Assembly: GCF_964355755.1 (NCBI RefSeq)
Contig: NC_092679.1
Span: 18,778,932-18,838,931, forward strand
Origin: Antedon mediterranea
Lineage: Eukaryota; Echinodermata; Crinoidea; Comatulida; Antedonidae
Direction of reading: 5' to 3'
Length of the DNA: 60,000 bases
Below, one piece after another: positions 33,378 through 46,566 of the stretch. A program made the position numbers and the translations under genes. How positions within the stretch are numbered: the stretch's first letter is position 1; each line of letters begins with the position of its first letter. Below the pieces are notes generated by a model. The model had not been told where the DNA came from and did not search any database. It was given only the letters and a program-made list of their open reading frames with translations.

Positions 33378-36300
33378 ATTGACGAATTTACAGACGTGTT
33401 TCTCTCCCGCTGTGTTTGTGTTAAAATTGTCGTTTCTATGGAGCGCCAAAAGAGTGACTAAAGTCACATGAAATCAATGTGCTATTGCACGCTTAATAGT
33501 GTTATATCATACAGTTACATAGATAGAGTTGAGTACAATGACGTTATATGTCAGTAAAACAACTGGAGTGGGATGGGGGAGAGGTCCCCTGAGTAATTAG
33601 CCTTGTAATATACAGTCGACGTATCTTTACTCATGTTTGACGCACTTTATGTGCCGTAATGTACTTTATGTCTATATTATTATCATTACGGTATTATTAT
33701 GCCCTGTTTCTGCCTGCTGCCAAGAATATACCGTACATGTACGGTATATTTCATATACGGTATATTTTTCTGGTAGCAGAAAGGGGTCTCAAAAAATATA
33801 CCGTACTGGAAATATGATGTGATGTTCGACGACCAAACCGGTAGTAATTCTTTACGTGTCAGTTATTCTATAATACGACGTGTCATCTATATTGAACACA
33901 CTGGAAAACCCAAACCTGAAGCTTGCCAAATAAAAAACTGTTTAAAACCATTTTGAGAGCCTCCTCCTAAAAGGATATAAAAGATTTCAAAATACAATGA
34001 CCGAATGACAAAATGAGATATAAAAGAATTGTTGCTACCACTTCCAAACCATTGGAGATCGATGATAGTCATACAAAGAAAGGTTATGTTAACTTTTTCT
34101 CCATGGTGGTATACCCAAGAGAGAAAAAAAACCCCATCCACCTTTTCCTCACCGCCACCAACCGGGCGGTCGTATGAAAATAATAAACGTTCTTGGAATG
34201 CTGTTGTTTCCTATAACCGTGAGAAAATACTACTAAGTATTTCATAATCGGTTGCCATGCCATGGTCTGTTGTTGTTGGGAGTGATGTCTTCTTTTGGTT
34301 GTTATGTTAAAACAGTACACTCCGCGCGATATCATCACTGAATTATCCATGCCACTACTGTTATTAGCAGCTACGGATCAAAGACGTACGGACGTACTTC
34401 CCATACTCTCGCACATAATGTGATCGGTTGACGAACACAGACATGCTTTTGTAATTGCCTACTGATTCTACATTGAGTCTACGGGATAATGTACAATATT
34501 ATGGCGCCCCATACAATATCATCCTAAAAACCCAAAATAAAGGTAATTACTATCACTTACAGTGTGTTATATGCATTGTTGCACTGCAAAACGTAATAAG
34601 TCGGGTAACTGATCTATACTATTGTAACATCGGTTGGTGCTACGACTACGAGCTATTAATAAGTTACCAGTAACAAAAATAGGGCAATGTATCATAAAAA
34701 AAAGGTCATATTTTATTTTATGAATAATAAAAAGAACCACAGTACATCAGCTTCTCTGTAGGCCTATTAATTACTACTTTTATTGTTTAAATTAATTGTG
34801 TTCGTTCAGGGAATGATCAATAACTGTCGAATTTTCAGCCAGCCGCAGACGCGACATTTCCAGCTGCACATTTCTCAACTGTTGGTCATTGTAGCCTACT
34901 GAGTAGACTTGCCCCAAGTCTGTATTTATTGTCTTTTTTTTTTATTTATTTGTTTTTATTTCGACCGCGATTTTTGTCTGAAAATCCAAACTCAAGTAAT
35001 ACACGTATGAAACGCCATATGTGCAAAAATTTATATTTTTACTAATATTAAGACAAAACTCCGTCTGGAGCCCAGACTACCTACTGAGGTATGATGTTAA
35101 AATATTGTGGGCCTATATTTCCGAGGCAAGCCTGATTAATTATCATTTAAAAATATTAATCGATAATCTAAGATCCAATAAAATAAGCGCATCATCCCGC
35201 TTGGATTTCCGTGATTGTTTTCGACTATTTGGTATACACGGGGGTATATACAACAAACAATGTACATGTGTGCCCATGATACAAACAAATGGATAATAAC
35301 AAAGAGTGTACTACTATTATTGAGCTTGCGTGGGCCACTTTGATTGGAGGACGATCGTCCAATCATTCAATCACATAACTCGTAAAATGTTACGATTTTC
35401 GTCATGGACGAATTATCAATTTGTGTATTACAGTATATAGTATGTGATGTGTATTATATTTTTGAAACATTATTAATTAAGAATTGATTACACGAATTAA
35501 ACACATAATTTTTAAATGTTAATCTCATACTTTTAATAAATAACTAATAACTAAAAATTGCATTGTTATCGTCTTAAATCCTTTCTTGTAGGCCTAAGTT
35601 GTTATTGATTTTGACCAAAATTAATAAGTGATTGCTATAAATATATATATATATTATAATAGGCCTATATTGTCATTTCAAATATTTGTTAATATACTTG
35701 TTCATAAGAATATAGTACATCGTTTTGTTCATAAGAATAGTTTTTTAAAAAAAACCACAAGATCTAATACTTTAGGAGGAGGCTATAATATCAACTTTTA
35801 CAACACTCACATAGATACCAAAAAATAAAAAAATGCGGCTAACCACTGTCTGACTGAACTTTTATATACAGGGTATATAGATAGTGTTTATGAGATATGC
35901 TCACGTTGTTAGTATTTACTATTCATAAATAATACATGATATACTATTAGTAGACGAAAGATGATGTCGGTATTTCCAACGACTACAACACGTATGCCTG
36001 TGCATTTAGTAAATTCTGATTCGAGTGACGTTGATGTCGTTCTTTACATTCATTCTCCATATTCACAAATCTCATCATCCTTTTATATATACCCTTTGTG
36101 AATTAATCACGTGTATAGTTTATTTTTTACTTTTTGGGAATTACCAAATGATTATTTCTAAAAACCTGAACTCACCATCTGCTAGACTACTACGCTTCAG
36201 TGAACTGTGGATATGACAACTGGGCATCATCCTGCAATGAGGTGAACTATTCCATTCATTAAAAGGGAATAACAGCAAAGATCTGGTCTCTACTCTCGCC

Positions 36301-39300
36301 GCGTCTCTCCTTCAAACGATGAGTGTTATATGAAGAACTTATGGTTTGTTGCAATGTAGACAAGTAAGTTGTTACATTCTGCGCCATTCGCGTTTTCTGA
36401 TTCTTGTATTCATTAGTTATCCGCACCTTGGCGGCGGATCTGTGATTGTTGATATTTTTGTGAATTTTTATATACTGTACATGATATAGGCGTAATTCTA
36501 AAGTTCAGTGCTTGTGTAATTCGAATTGATTATATAAATAAACACCATAATATATTTAATTTTATCAAGTTGTTTTATCAAGTAATGATTACTTAAAATG
36601 ATACTACTATATTAATAATAGCCTTATATTATCCCTTCATCAAAGTGGAATGATCCAAATAGGGATTTTCCCTGTCTATTAATATTAGGTCTTGCAAAGA
36701 TTTGTTGAAGTAGCTCCTACAACCCCGCTTAATTTGAAAATGCAATGTAAATATGTGTGTGGTTCTAAAATTAACAAATTAACTATAAATAGCCTAGCAT
36801 GAACACTTCACACTGAGCAAGTTAAGCTACATAAATTATTATGATATTTGTTTAATAGAGTTGCAATACCGAAGAACTTACCAAATAAATATTGGAGCTG
36901 GTGTGTGCGCATTGGGCTTCAACAACGTATTGTGGCATTTCGAATAAGAGAACAAAACGTGATTGGCTGCTATCCACCAATCAAATACTTCTTATTTTTA
37001 CTTTTGTTTGATTTATTGTCTTTTTGCATGAGACGATAATGGGTACAGTACTGTACTTCCTTTTCATTTTTTGTTAGAGGAAATTAAAAATAAACTATTT
37101 TCTTTCACTGCAGGGCTATAACTATAACTAATATATAAGAAAAGATTTAAGGGGGAGAAATAGGCTATACAAAATTAGGTATTTGCAATAGGCAAAATAA
37201 ATATATCATTAAGCAAACCGTGCTCAGTCCTCCTTCAACGTTACAATGTTGTAAGAAATATGCCGGTTATTATATTATTATATAATATATATTATTATTA
37301 TATATAGCTTAAAGCTCAAGTACCGGCATGAATTTTAAACATAATATCTGGTTATTTGTACATAAATCAAATTTTTGTAATAGAAATCTAGACGAAAAAA
37401 AACATTAATTTCCCTTAAAATGGTCAAATACAAAATTTTGCAAAATTCTGTTATAAAAACCAGGAAGACTTTTTTTCAGTAAGTTAGGCAGTTTAACCTA
37501 ATGTAATGACATGTCCCTAGAAGGTGAAAATTATATATTTTCTGTAGCATGGAAATACGTCAACTCTGAAGTTGAATAAAAATACAAGAAACGTAAAATT
37601 CAAGTTATATTACCTAAATTTAGTCACCTTATATGATTTTTTAGCACACTGTTTATTTTTCATAATTTTTTTTAAATGCCTCTCTATTTACGACATTTGT
37701 GTACAAAAAAATAGAGATTTTGCTTGCTTGAGAAGTGCTTATTTTCAAAAAGCTCGTGTAACACAAATAAAATCCCCAAAATTATGAAACATAGGGGAAA
37801 CTATAGATCTATATTTATTGGAATGTATGATCAATAGAAATTGTTTGCCCGCATCTGGCCTTTAAGGCCGGTACTGATACTCAACAATCAGTACAACATA
37901 GATTAACTGATATTAAAACCTACCGTTATTAAAACTTACCGATATTTTTCTTTCTTGTTTTGAAAGATAAATTTTCATGTTTTCTTGAAATTAAAAAAAA
38001 TGTAGGCCATGAAACGGTTTGGATATATCTGCAAAACATGCCATGGTAAAAACTACTTGTAGGCCTAATGTAGTAACTGTGATTAGCACCAGGAACTAAA
38101 TATGAAAATACGTAGCATTGAATAGGGAATCTTTATTCTATTTTAAAATACAATAATTACCTGGTTATAGCCTCATGGTAATTGCTGAAAGCCATTCGGT
38201 AATAAAGCACCTCGTTAACCACCAGAGTGTTCAGTCTCTCATACAAAACAATAGGGACTTTATTAGGAAACAGGACGGGAAGCCACAGACGGTGCTTATG
38301 AATAATTTATGCGGAGATTTGTCGTCTTAACTTTTTGAAGATAAAGTTGGCATTTTCCCGTTTACGGAAAACGACTAGAAATAAGGTAATAACCTTAAAT
38401 ATACAATTCAAATTTTAACTTAAAAGTGGACTTTTCAAAACTTCTAATTTAAATGTTTTAATTTGGGTTAAAATGTTAAAAGCAGTACATTTTGCGCGAC
38501 GTTTGAATGTGAGGCCCCTAGCTATGAAGGCTAGGCCAGTGCTGATCACCAGAGCTAAAGGATGGATTGATGCATTTTTTATTACAATAATTAATTACAA
38601 TATCTATATATATATATATAAAAGACAAACACAAAAAGTTTGTCCTCTATGCATGCCGTGGTACAAACTCTGATTGGTTTGCACTCAACATCATTGCAAC
38701 GGAGATGGTCATGGTCCTATATAAAAAGTTTGTAAACCAAATATTTATTAAATTATGACTTATTAAATATTTTAAAAATTACCACTGGATCAAAAGGTTA
38801 TGAAATGTTGAATTTCCAGAGGGCGTCATTAAAACTATAAAAGCAGGAACCGAGAAAAAAAACGGAAGTATTACCGTTTAGAGAGTCTATAGGGTAGGAA
38901 CACTAGAAAAGCCACGTGGTCGTGGAATACTTCAGTTCACTTCCATTTGTAAGAATAAACATTTATAGGATGATTAATATGTAGGTTATAACTAATATTG
39001 ATATATAGCTCTACAATTTGAAGTGAAGGCTCTACGTTTATTCGTTTTCTTTCATTTAGCGTGCAAAATCGTATATTGTAACAATGAGAATGCGAATTAT
39101 TCGTTTAAATAAGGTGATCATTACAATAGCCTGATGCTACGTTTTTATTCTAAGCATACTGTAGCTAATCCCATGTTATACCTGAGGTTTGAACGTTCAT
39201 TATGCTACTAATCCGCCGAATAATTACCAGCTTATCGTTGGTTACAGAATCTTAATTATAATTACGGCTCCTTGATGCCTATCATCCTAATTTGTAATAA

Positions 39301-40800
39301 AAGAGTATATGTTATGCATTTTAATTTTACTTTGCCGTGCTTACATCAGTTTACATGAAGGATACATATTGTCCCATTGTATCATCGTATTCGGGACCGA
39401 GTCTATTTCCAGTTTATTGATCAGTAGGCCCTATAGTAGAAACGTAATTGTTACAAAGCCTTAATTTGTCCCCGTAGGCCTATAGCTTATATTAGTTTTT
39501 GATTTTTGTCTCTCCAATCCAAGTAAACTTTTGTAATGAAAGTCCTACAATTAAATAAGTGGTAATGTATGTGCCCATGGAGTAATTTATAATTCTTCCA
39601 TAAGCTTCCTAATTACATGCATGTATACAGTAAAGGTACGTGAAAGCGTCACATTTATATCTTATTTGTTTTGTGTATTTGCATTGTATTTCAGAAGAAA
39701 AAAACCGGCTACTACATACTGTAAGGAAACATTTTGGTACTGTAAAGTAATATTAATTAAAATAATATTAATATTTAATTATTTGCATATCTACAGACGT
39801 ACCACCATTTTCAAAATTCAAAATGTTCTAGCAATACTTTCGAATTCATAAATAACAATGGACTTGCCTTTTGAACTTCAAATTACGGATGGTACCGTAC
39901 CCAAAACTTGCAAGAATGTTCTGTATTTATTTTTGTTACAATGAATTTTACTGACCGCATACATTGCATACTTATAATAAGCATTTAGCCTGCCAGACGT
40001 ATGGAATGTTAAACTTAATATCAATTCTTTATGTATCAATGGATAGAAAATGAGACTTCAATTAAAGTGTAACTCCTGCATATAATATTATAATTTTGCA
40101 TACGTTTTGCATACGTTTTGCATACGTTTGACAAGTTTCCAAGGCGCTGTTGAAAAATCTGTTAATATCAGCGGGGATCATACTCGTCGAAGAGAAATAT
40201 AAAAAATCTAAGTATATAAAATGTAGAAATATAAAAATCATCATTGATCATGACAAAAATATATTTTTGCAGCCAAAATTCCATACGGTACGATTGATAT
40301 AACTGCGCCTGCATTAATCCTATATAACTTTATGAGCTCAGGGCCTACCTGATTATATTTTAGCTGTCCGATCACGACAGGTAATATAATATAGGATCTC
40401 ACAAATCACCAAGTGCCATTTTCCATGTTTGTTTATGCCTGTACATTATATTTATACTCGCATATTAATACTAATAGACATCAATGTAGTGGTGGTCTGC
40501 AGCAACTAATACTAATAATCGACGTCTAGATATATCGAACTATACTCTGGAATTTCCAAATTCGGAAATTACATTCTATTTCGATATGTTTCCACCCACC
40601 CTTGTCATTTAATTGGCATTACAGTCTCATTGTCCAATGGCAAACAGTACTGATGGCAAACACAGCCTAGTGATAACATGTCTGACGAAGACCAAACAAT
40701 TGTGTCACAACATTATCATAACCACATTCGTATTTTGAGATATCTACATTGTTAGTTTTCCGTATGGGCGTGTTTTCGAGAAAAAAAAAGAAGCCCATCA
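33378..40800. other. Long AT-rich region without recognisable genes
   Basis: None of the open frames here has a domain signature or convincing splice signals. I can point only to small items: a miniature of the ATACGGTAT element at 33701-33786, a 5' fragment of the Helentron-like element at about 36414-36460 (GTTATCCGCACCTTGGCGGC), an AT hairpin closed by ATGCCGGT/ACCGGCAT at 37260-37329, and a TA tract near 38600. Undetected exons are possible. Confidence 0.35.
33701..33786. mobile_element. Miniature relative of the 54938-55751 element
   Basis: GCCCTGTTTCTGCCTGCTGC at the left and TCTGGTAGCAGAAAGGGGTC at the right, enclosing ATACCGTACATGTACGGTAT and ATACGGTATAT palindromes. The same terminal words and filler occur in the larger element. 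Target duplication not clear. Confidence 0.6.
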
Positions 40801-41130
40801 AAAAAATCTTACTTCCTCTGTTTGCAAAAGCTTTGTTGAACATATTCTAGGCCTATCCTAGTAGGCCCTACCTAACTCTGAAATACGCGAACTACTTGTA
40901 AAAATAAGTTCATGAATGCTGGGATAATAATGTTACTGAGGACGAGCCAAAATGACGATGACGACATGAAAATGGCATTTCTATTATATATAAGAATGTT
41001 TGATAAATGTTTGTGGCGGCACGAGTAGATTCCATTTTCATAATCAGACACCATACTTAAAACAACTTTTAAAAAAAAGAGGGGGAATAACGTGTTAATG
41101 TAAGATCGCCCTCTTGAAAATTTTAAGTTT
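40800..41130 (-). pseudogene. Degraded duplicate of the coiled-coil gene's exon 2 edge and intron
   Basis: CCTAACTCTGAAATA at about 40870 repeats the exon 2 acceptor region of the neighbouring gene (43174-43188). The following 240 bp (ATGAATGCT, GACGACATGA, TTCCATTTTCATAATCAGAC, ATCGCCCTCTTGAAA) match its intron at 43237-43500 and 43500-43740. The exon sequence itself is barely recognisable. This looks like a tandem duplicate locus that has decayed. Confidence 0.55.
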
Positions 41131-41133
41131 AAA

Positions 41134-41241
41134 ATAGCTCTGTCTACACTAAAAAAAAGTACGTGTCCAAATATGGTAGTGATATGACGTCATCGTGTCC
41201 ATATATGGGCTCATCACATTTGATAGCATAGTAGATAGAGC
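41134..41241. mobile_element. Foldback family A, copy 5 (shortened)
   Basis: TAGCTCTGTCTACACTAAAA at left, interior GTGATATGACGTCATCGTGT and CCATATATGGGCTCATCACA; the right end is eroded (GTAGATAGAG). Confidence 0.75.
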
Positions 41242-41524
41242 ATATAAATCTTTATTGCTCACAATGTCGGTCGGTTGGTCGGTCGGTAAACACTAACTAA
41301 AATTTGCACACGCGACTACAGCCATCGGCCTTGTTTTTGTTTTAATTTATATCTGGAGGCACATGTGGTGTGGCTAAGGGTTACCTAATTTGCATATTTA
41401 AAAATGGCGGCAATTTTAATAAAAATGTCCATATCTCCGAAACCACTGGTCGTAGAGAACAGATTGTTTATGGCAGAATGTTCACAATATACTGTATTTC
41501 TATTTACTCTAATTTATTGAGACG

Positions 41525-41890
41525 GTTTAGCACCCTCTACCAGTTTATATATTTTTTTCAATTTCAATAGTGTGATATTATTAATTTTATTTCCTTTTAA
41601 AAATATTTATATGATATGTAATACCAGTATATACTAGGTTTGATATGAAATGACAAAGTATTGAACAGAAATAGGTATCGTATCGTATCCAATGTTGGAA
41701 GTTAAAGGTAAAGTTGTTCTCGTCTCAATCCAGTCACTTGGTATAATAAAATATTTTGTATAAGTCATTATATCCAAAACAATTTGAAATAAAACTATAC
41801 AGTTTTCATTTATATTGTCAATGAAAATAGTGCGAATAGCTCCCTCAATGGAATGACCATAAGAGGATAGTCATGACGTTAATTGCGTCA
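41525..41890. repeat. Duplicate of the region upstream of the coiled-coil gene
   Basis: Parallels 44500-44830: CACCCTCTACCAGTTTATA, ATTATTAATTTTATTTCCTTT, GAAATGACAAAGTATTGAA, CGTCTCAATCCAGTCACTT and TAAAATATTTTGTATAAG each have a counterpart in the same order. With 40800-41130 it defines one diverged tandem duplicate of the locus. Confidence 0.7.
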
Positions 41891-42975
41891 TCCTCCTGGA
41901 ATTTCCAATTTAAAACATTGAACCAAGATAATAATAAGATAATAAAAATATAGACTGACATAGGTAAATAGACATATAGTGAATGACAAAACTGATAAAA
42001 TAAAGATGGGAAGAACCCACGGTAAAAAGAAAAAAATATAGGAATGTATGATTCTTAGGCCTGATAGAACAAATAAAATATTATTATTGCACAAATAGGC
42101 CTACATAAAGCGTTTAATGCACAAGGCCTCTAAGCGATTCACAAATTGCATGTAAAATCAGTATCACAAAATAGATACCGAATGTATATGAATTGAATAA
42201 TTATGAATAATATTCACGTACGTATTCAATATTGTTGTACACGGGGTTGTACAACGGCGGATAACCATCGTATTCTCGGGGCTTGCCCATATGTCTGGGT
42301 TTTCCCGAAGTTTTAATAATGCCTAGAATATTGAGACTAAATTGTATTGGATATTAACTAATATTGTAGTAAAATAGACTGTGGGATGAGATGATACGGA
42401 TAGGAGGAAACACTTGACTTTACAAACAATTTGCACTTACCGTTTGAATCGCACAACCAACACGCCCAGTTTGTGGTAACATGTGTTATGAAGCTGAGTA
42501 AACCATTAAAAATACTACAGTTATGCAGTTAAGTGAACGGATAGGCGTATCCTCGTAATGAATACTGTTGTGGTTTTGAGTTGGCGAATAAGACAAAGTT
42601 TATATTTTAGTCGAACCGTCTAGAAATTTTCTTTATTTGGAGAATTAATGATAAAATATGCTGACGAAGACGGTGACAAGAATTAAAAAACAGTAACAAT
42701 ATTGTTTCAAAACATGTTATTTCATAACATATAAAAGCCAAATTCGGGTTTTGAGATACACTGTAGATATTGAATATGATTATTACTAATTGTTTAAATA
42801 AATAGGAGAGATTGATTTGAAACAAAAAGGCCTATTTTGTAGAATGCATTTAAATCAATTGAAGGCTCATTCGTCCAACATTCATTTTTATAGGCCTAAT
42901 GTTTGAGTGTACCATATGTTATTGTACTGATTTTTCTGGCCGAATAATTAAAAACGAAGAAAATGCGAGACACTG

Positions 42976-43180
42976 TTAAACAACCTCAGAAGAATGACTT
43001 ATCATTTCCAGTTTGTTCATCAGATTAATGTTTTCATTTCTAAGTTTTGAAATCTCTTCACTTGCAATCAGAAATCGTTCAATTAAACTAGAATGTTGAA
43101 TTTTTAATTCCTCTTTTTCGTCTTTTATTTCTAACACCAAGTTTTCAAATGTTTCATTCTGGGCTTCCAGCATCCTAACT
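42976..43180 (-). CDS. Coiled-coil gene exon 2
   Basis: 67 residues and stop, starting VRMLEAQNETFENLV. It continues the coiled coil of exon 1 in phase, which is the main support for joining them. Confidence 0.7.
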
Positions 43181-44134
43181 CTGAAATATAAAACATTGCG
43201 AACTTAAAAAAAATATAAATGAAATAACCAACAGATTTTATGAATGCTCATGGGACAATATTAATGTACTGATGACAAGCCGGTAAGTGGTAAAGATGAC
43301 GACATGAACCACAAGACGCGCCCGAATGAATAATAATGGCATGTTTAAAAAAACATGTTTGAAACAAATAGTGGTACGAGAACGTCGATCCAATTTTCAT
43401 ATGAATCAGACACACAGCTTATAAAAACAATTTTAAAAAGGACGGGGAATATGTGTCATATCTAGGCCTAGTGCATGAGCGCCCTCTTTCAACACATGTT
43501 AATGATATAATGAACCAAGACGTCCGAAAATGGTATTTAGGTAGGCCTATAGGATAGGCCTATATTTAAAAATATGTTTGATTAACTGTTTGTGGTACGA
43601 GTCACTAGGCCTAGGCCTATCCCATTTTTATATGAATCAGACACTTGCCCGACTTTACAAAACGAATTATAAAAAAGGAGGGTAATAAAGATGCTAGGCC
43701 TATAGTAATCCATGACCGCCCTCTTCCTCTTGAAACCACCAGCACAATTAAGAATACCTTTCTTTCAAATCTGCCTTCTCGTTAACCAGAATCAACTTGG
43801 CTGAATGTGCCGTGTTCTTGCTTTCTTTCATAATGTTAAGTTCTCTTTCCACTTTCTCCAAAGTGTTTTGTAACACCAGATTAGCGTTATACAGTTGTCG
43901 ACGTCTGTTCCTGTTCCATCTCCTGTCATGTTCCTGTCGTTCCTTTATGTTTATTAGCTGTATCTCCAAACGGGTTTTCTCTGCTTCCAATTCATTCAGT
44001 TGGTCGATGTTTCCATTGTTTTCTTTGTTAAGTATCTCATTTTCAAAGTAAAGTTTTTGAAGTTTGTGGTTTTGAGCTTTGAACTCATTTTGAATACCCA
44101 GTTTGTCTTGGACCAATTTGACCATGTCCATCAT
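42976..44134 (-). CDS. Unrecognised coiled-coil protein, 193 residues, two exons
   Basis: Exon 1 is 44134-43758 (ATG ATG GAC at the start, in-frame TGA 45 bp upstream) and exon 2 is 43180-42976 (TAA or TGA-type stop after SHSSEVV). Donor GAAAG|GTATTC, acceptor ATATTTCAG|A, phase 2; the joined codon is Arg126. Almost the whole product is charged and heptad-patterned: Leu- and Glu-rich from residue 5, broken by a basic patch RRWNRNRRRQ near residue 73, and continuing to about residue 185 (ISKLRNENINLMNKLEMIS). There are no Cys, no signal peptide and no membrane segment. I do not recognise the family; short coiled-coil proteins of this kind are often cytoskeletal, ciliary or centrosomal, but that is only a category guess. 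An AATAAA candidate is at 42637-42632 on the minus strand. Confidence 0.7.
43231..43740. repeat. Two tandem copies of a ~250-bp repeat in the coiled-coil gene intron
   Basis: 43237-43495 and 43500-43740 share AATATGTTTGA, GTGGTACGAG, TCCAATTTTCATATGAATCAG and a closing GCGCCCTCTT or CCGCCCTCTT. A third copy is at 40890-41120 in the duplicate locus. Confidence 0.7.
43758..44134 (-). CDS. Coiled-coil gene exon 1
   Basis: 125 codons plus two bases. Long heptad stretches (QKLYFENEILNKENNG, LEAEKTRLEIQLINIKERQ) flank the Arg-rich break. Confidence 0.7.
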
Positions 44135-44859
44135 AAAATTAGAGATAGAAGCAATAACTTTACAGTATCACTCAAATGTTTGTAGGGATCGATCGATGTC
44201 AAATCAACGTCACAAAATACTGTTTTAAAAATGTGCAAGGACACGCGCGTGCATGCTCGTTTCCGATACGCGCAATATCCCGCCACACGTCGTACGTACT
44301 TACGTACTAACTAATAAACTTTTAAAAGTTTTTGATGGATTAACAAAAGCTAACAAAAATACATATAGTATACATCAAAAAGCATCTAAACTAAAAATGT
44401 TAAACCCTTGCTTCTTAGTAAAAGTCACAAAATAATGAATTTCGACTAATGTTGTTGTTCAGTTGTGCTTTATGTTGATGTTTTGTTAAAACGATGTAGC
44501 GCCCTCTATCAGCTTATAAATGTATTCGATTTGCATAGTGATCTTATCTTATTAATTTTATTTTCTTTAAAAAAAATATAAATATTATATATTAATATAA
44601 TAGTATACGAAAGTTGTGAAATGAAAAGGTATTAAATAAAAATAAGTATTGTATTCAATGTTCAAAGATAAAAGTTCTTAAATCTCTTCTTAATCCGGTC
44701 ACTTTATAACGTATTTTTTTTGTAATAAATATTTTGTGTAAAAATAATTACTCCTAAATGAGACATTATTGCGTATAGATAAACGCATCAATTCCACCAA
44801 TCATCAGTTAGTTAATTCGCCGAAAATTGTAATAACTACGTCATGAGAAAAGCTTATAA

Positions 44860-44867
44860 TGACGTCA
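44860..44867. promoter_or_regulatory. Perfect TGACGTCA (CRE-type) site
   Basis: The full palindromic cAMP-response element, 726 bp upstream of the coiled-coil ATG and about 970 bp before the possible FRMD8 first exon, in the divergent intergenic region. A single 8-bp match; the neighbouring duplicate at 41871 has a degenerate form. Confidence 0.3.
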
Positions 44868-45830
44868 GTGAATTCGATGACATCACGTTACAGGAAAGTG
44901 TTATTTAATTATTTTTTACCATAATTAACTGATAGTGTCGGTTGGTCGTCGGTGAGGATGTATGTCTATGGATATTATTATTTTATATAATGGGAAAAAT
45001 AAATGTTGTTGTTAAATGTGAAAACTTCAATTAAGTAAAGTTATATTCTAGCATACACAGGGGAAGAGTTACATTTTTGGATAAATCAATTTAAAACTGT
45101 TTTAAAAAATATTTTAAACAATGCTAGAAAAAGATGATGATTAATTAAAGATGATACGAAATCGATAAATTGATTGAACCATGATGATTTTAACTGCTTG
45201 AAAAAACATCATATTTACAGTGTTGGTTATAGTATGGATATACTATACTAACTAAAAAGAAAAATGAAAAAAAAAAAGCCAACACGGGATTATTCATGTT
45301 TTCATTCTGCTTATGAATATTTATGAGATGACTATGACGTTTACGCTAACAAAAAGACGACGGGAACCAGAATACACAGTTGCCGATTGATGAAAATAAA
45401 CACCACACACACACAGAGAGACTTGGCACGTTGAGAAGAAAAATTGGTTAATTTAATTCATTGTTAAAACCCGGTCTAAATACATTTTGAGACATTTTAA
45501 ACAGACTGCTAGTAGCCAAATAACTGTAAGTATCACATAACGTGACGCTACATTTGATAACAAAACATTTTGTTTAAAATTCGTATATTTCTGTAGTCAT
45601 TTGCTAGGCCCACTATTTATTTTTATTTTTCACGAGACCCCGCCTTCTTTTTCATACGACAGAGAAAGAGAGGCTGTTCAGGCCTAGTGTGACGTACATT
45701 TAGATTGTTGAGCCTAGATAGTAGGAAAGGGTAGCCTTTAAAATCTTATATAAATATATCTTAATTTTCAATCGTAATTAATTTATACTAATTTCAGTAA
45801 GATGTAGTTAATATTTGAATGACTGAATAA

Positions 45831-45881
45831 ATGAAGAAATCAACAACATCAGCAGGGGGAAGGATGGACTGGCTGACCAAG
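45831..45881 (+). CDS. FRMD8: Possible first coding exon of FRMD8
   Basis: ATG AAG AAA opens 17 codons (MKKSTTSAGGRMDWLTK) ending AAG|GTTAGA in phase 0. FRMD8's first certain exon begins with ATG directly after an acceptor in phase 0, so splicing would give a continuous reading frame. A candidate acceptor (TACTAATTTCAG) lies 33 bp before the ATG. The donor is not strong and the intron would be 8.3 kb. It may equally be a 5' untranslated exon or nothing. Confidence 0.3.
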
Positions 45882-46416
45882 GTTAGATTAGGCCAAGTTG
45901 TTTGTATTGTACATTACTAACTAGGCTACTACTGTACTACTAGGCATAGGTAAGCTAGGCCTACAATATAGTAATACTAGGGCCTAGTTACTAAACTAAG
46001 TAGTACTGTACACCTTACACAGCCTGTACTATTTGTTATTAGTTAATTAATTAGTAAGTAGAAGCCAGTCAAATAGAACATTTATTTGTTATGGCAATAT
46101 GGTTGAACACTAAAGTCACATGATTTACCATTTATAAACAATTTACAATCTAAAATGATGATTTTAAATATTGGTTATGGTCCATAATTATATGATTATG
46201 AAATTGTTTGGTTATTTCAAATGATAACAACTAACTACTAACAACTAACAACTAACTAATATCAATCATACAAAGTGATAAAAACAAATACACATTGTAC
46301 ACAATCAAATAAATAAAAAATAAGATCTAAAAGATAAGAATGGTATAACTATAGTCACTCTTACTATCACAGTCTACGTTTTGTTGGTCTGGTATTAACT
46401 AATATACAAATAATGA

Positions 46417-46566
46417 ATGTTTATGAGTGCAATGGTACAAATAATGGCACGAGGTGAATGATGAAAGGTTATATCAACGAGGCAAAGCCGAGTTGATATA
46501 ACCTTTCATCATTCACCAAGTGCCATTATTTGTACCATTACACGAATACAAAACATTCATTATTTG
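46417..46566. repeat. 150-bp near-perfect hairpin
   Basis: The inner arms are strictly complementary for about 40 bases: GTGAATGATGAAAGGTTATA then TCAAC, loop GAGGCAAAGCCGA, and back. Outer sections TACAAATAATGGCAC and CAAATAATGAATGTTT also pair. It has MITE form; no target duplication identified. Confidence 0.75.

Noticed and set aside
40380-40430. Fragment of the 46417 hairpin (CACCAAGTGCCATT)
   Set aside because: Only about 20 bases match; not enough to call a copy.
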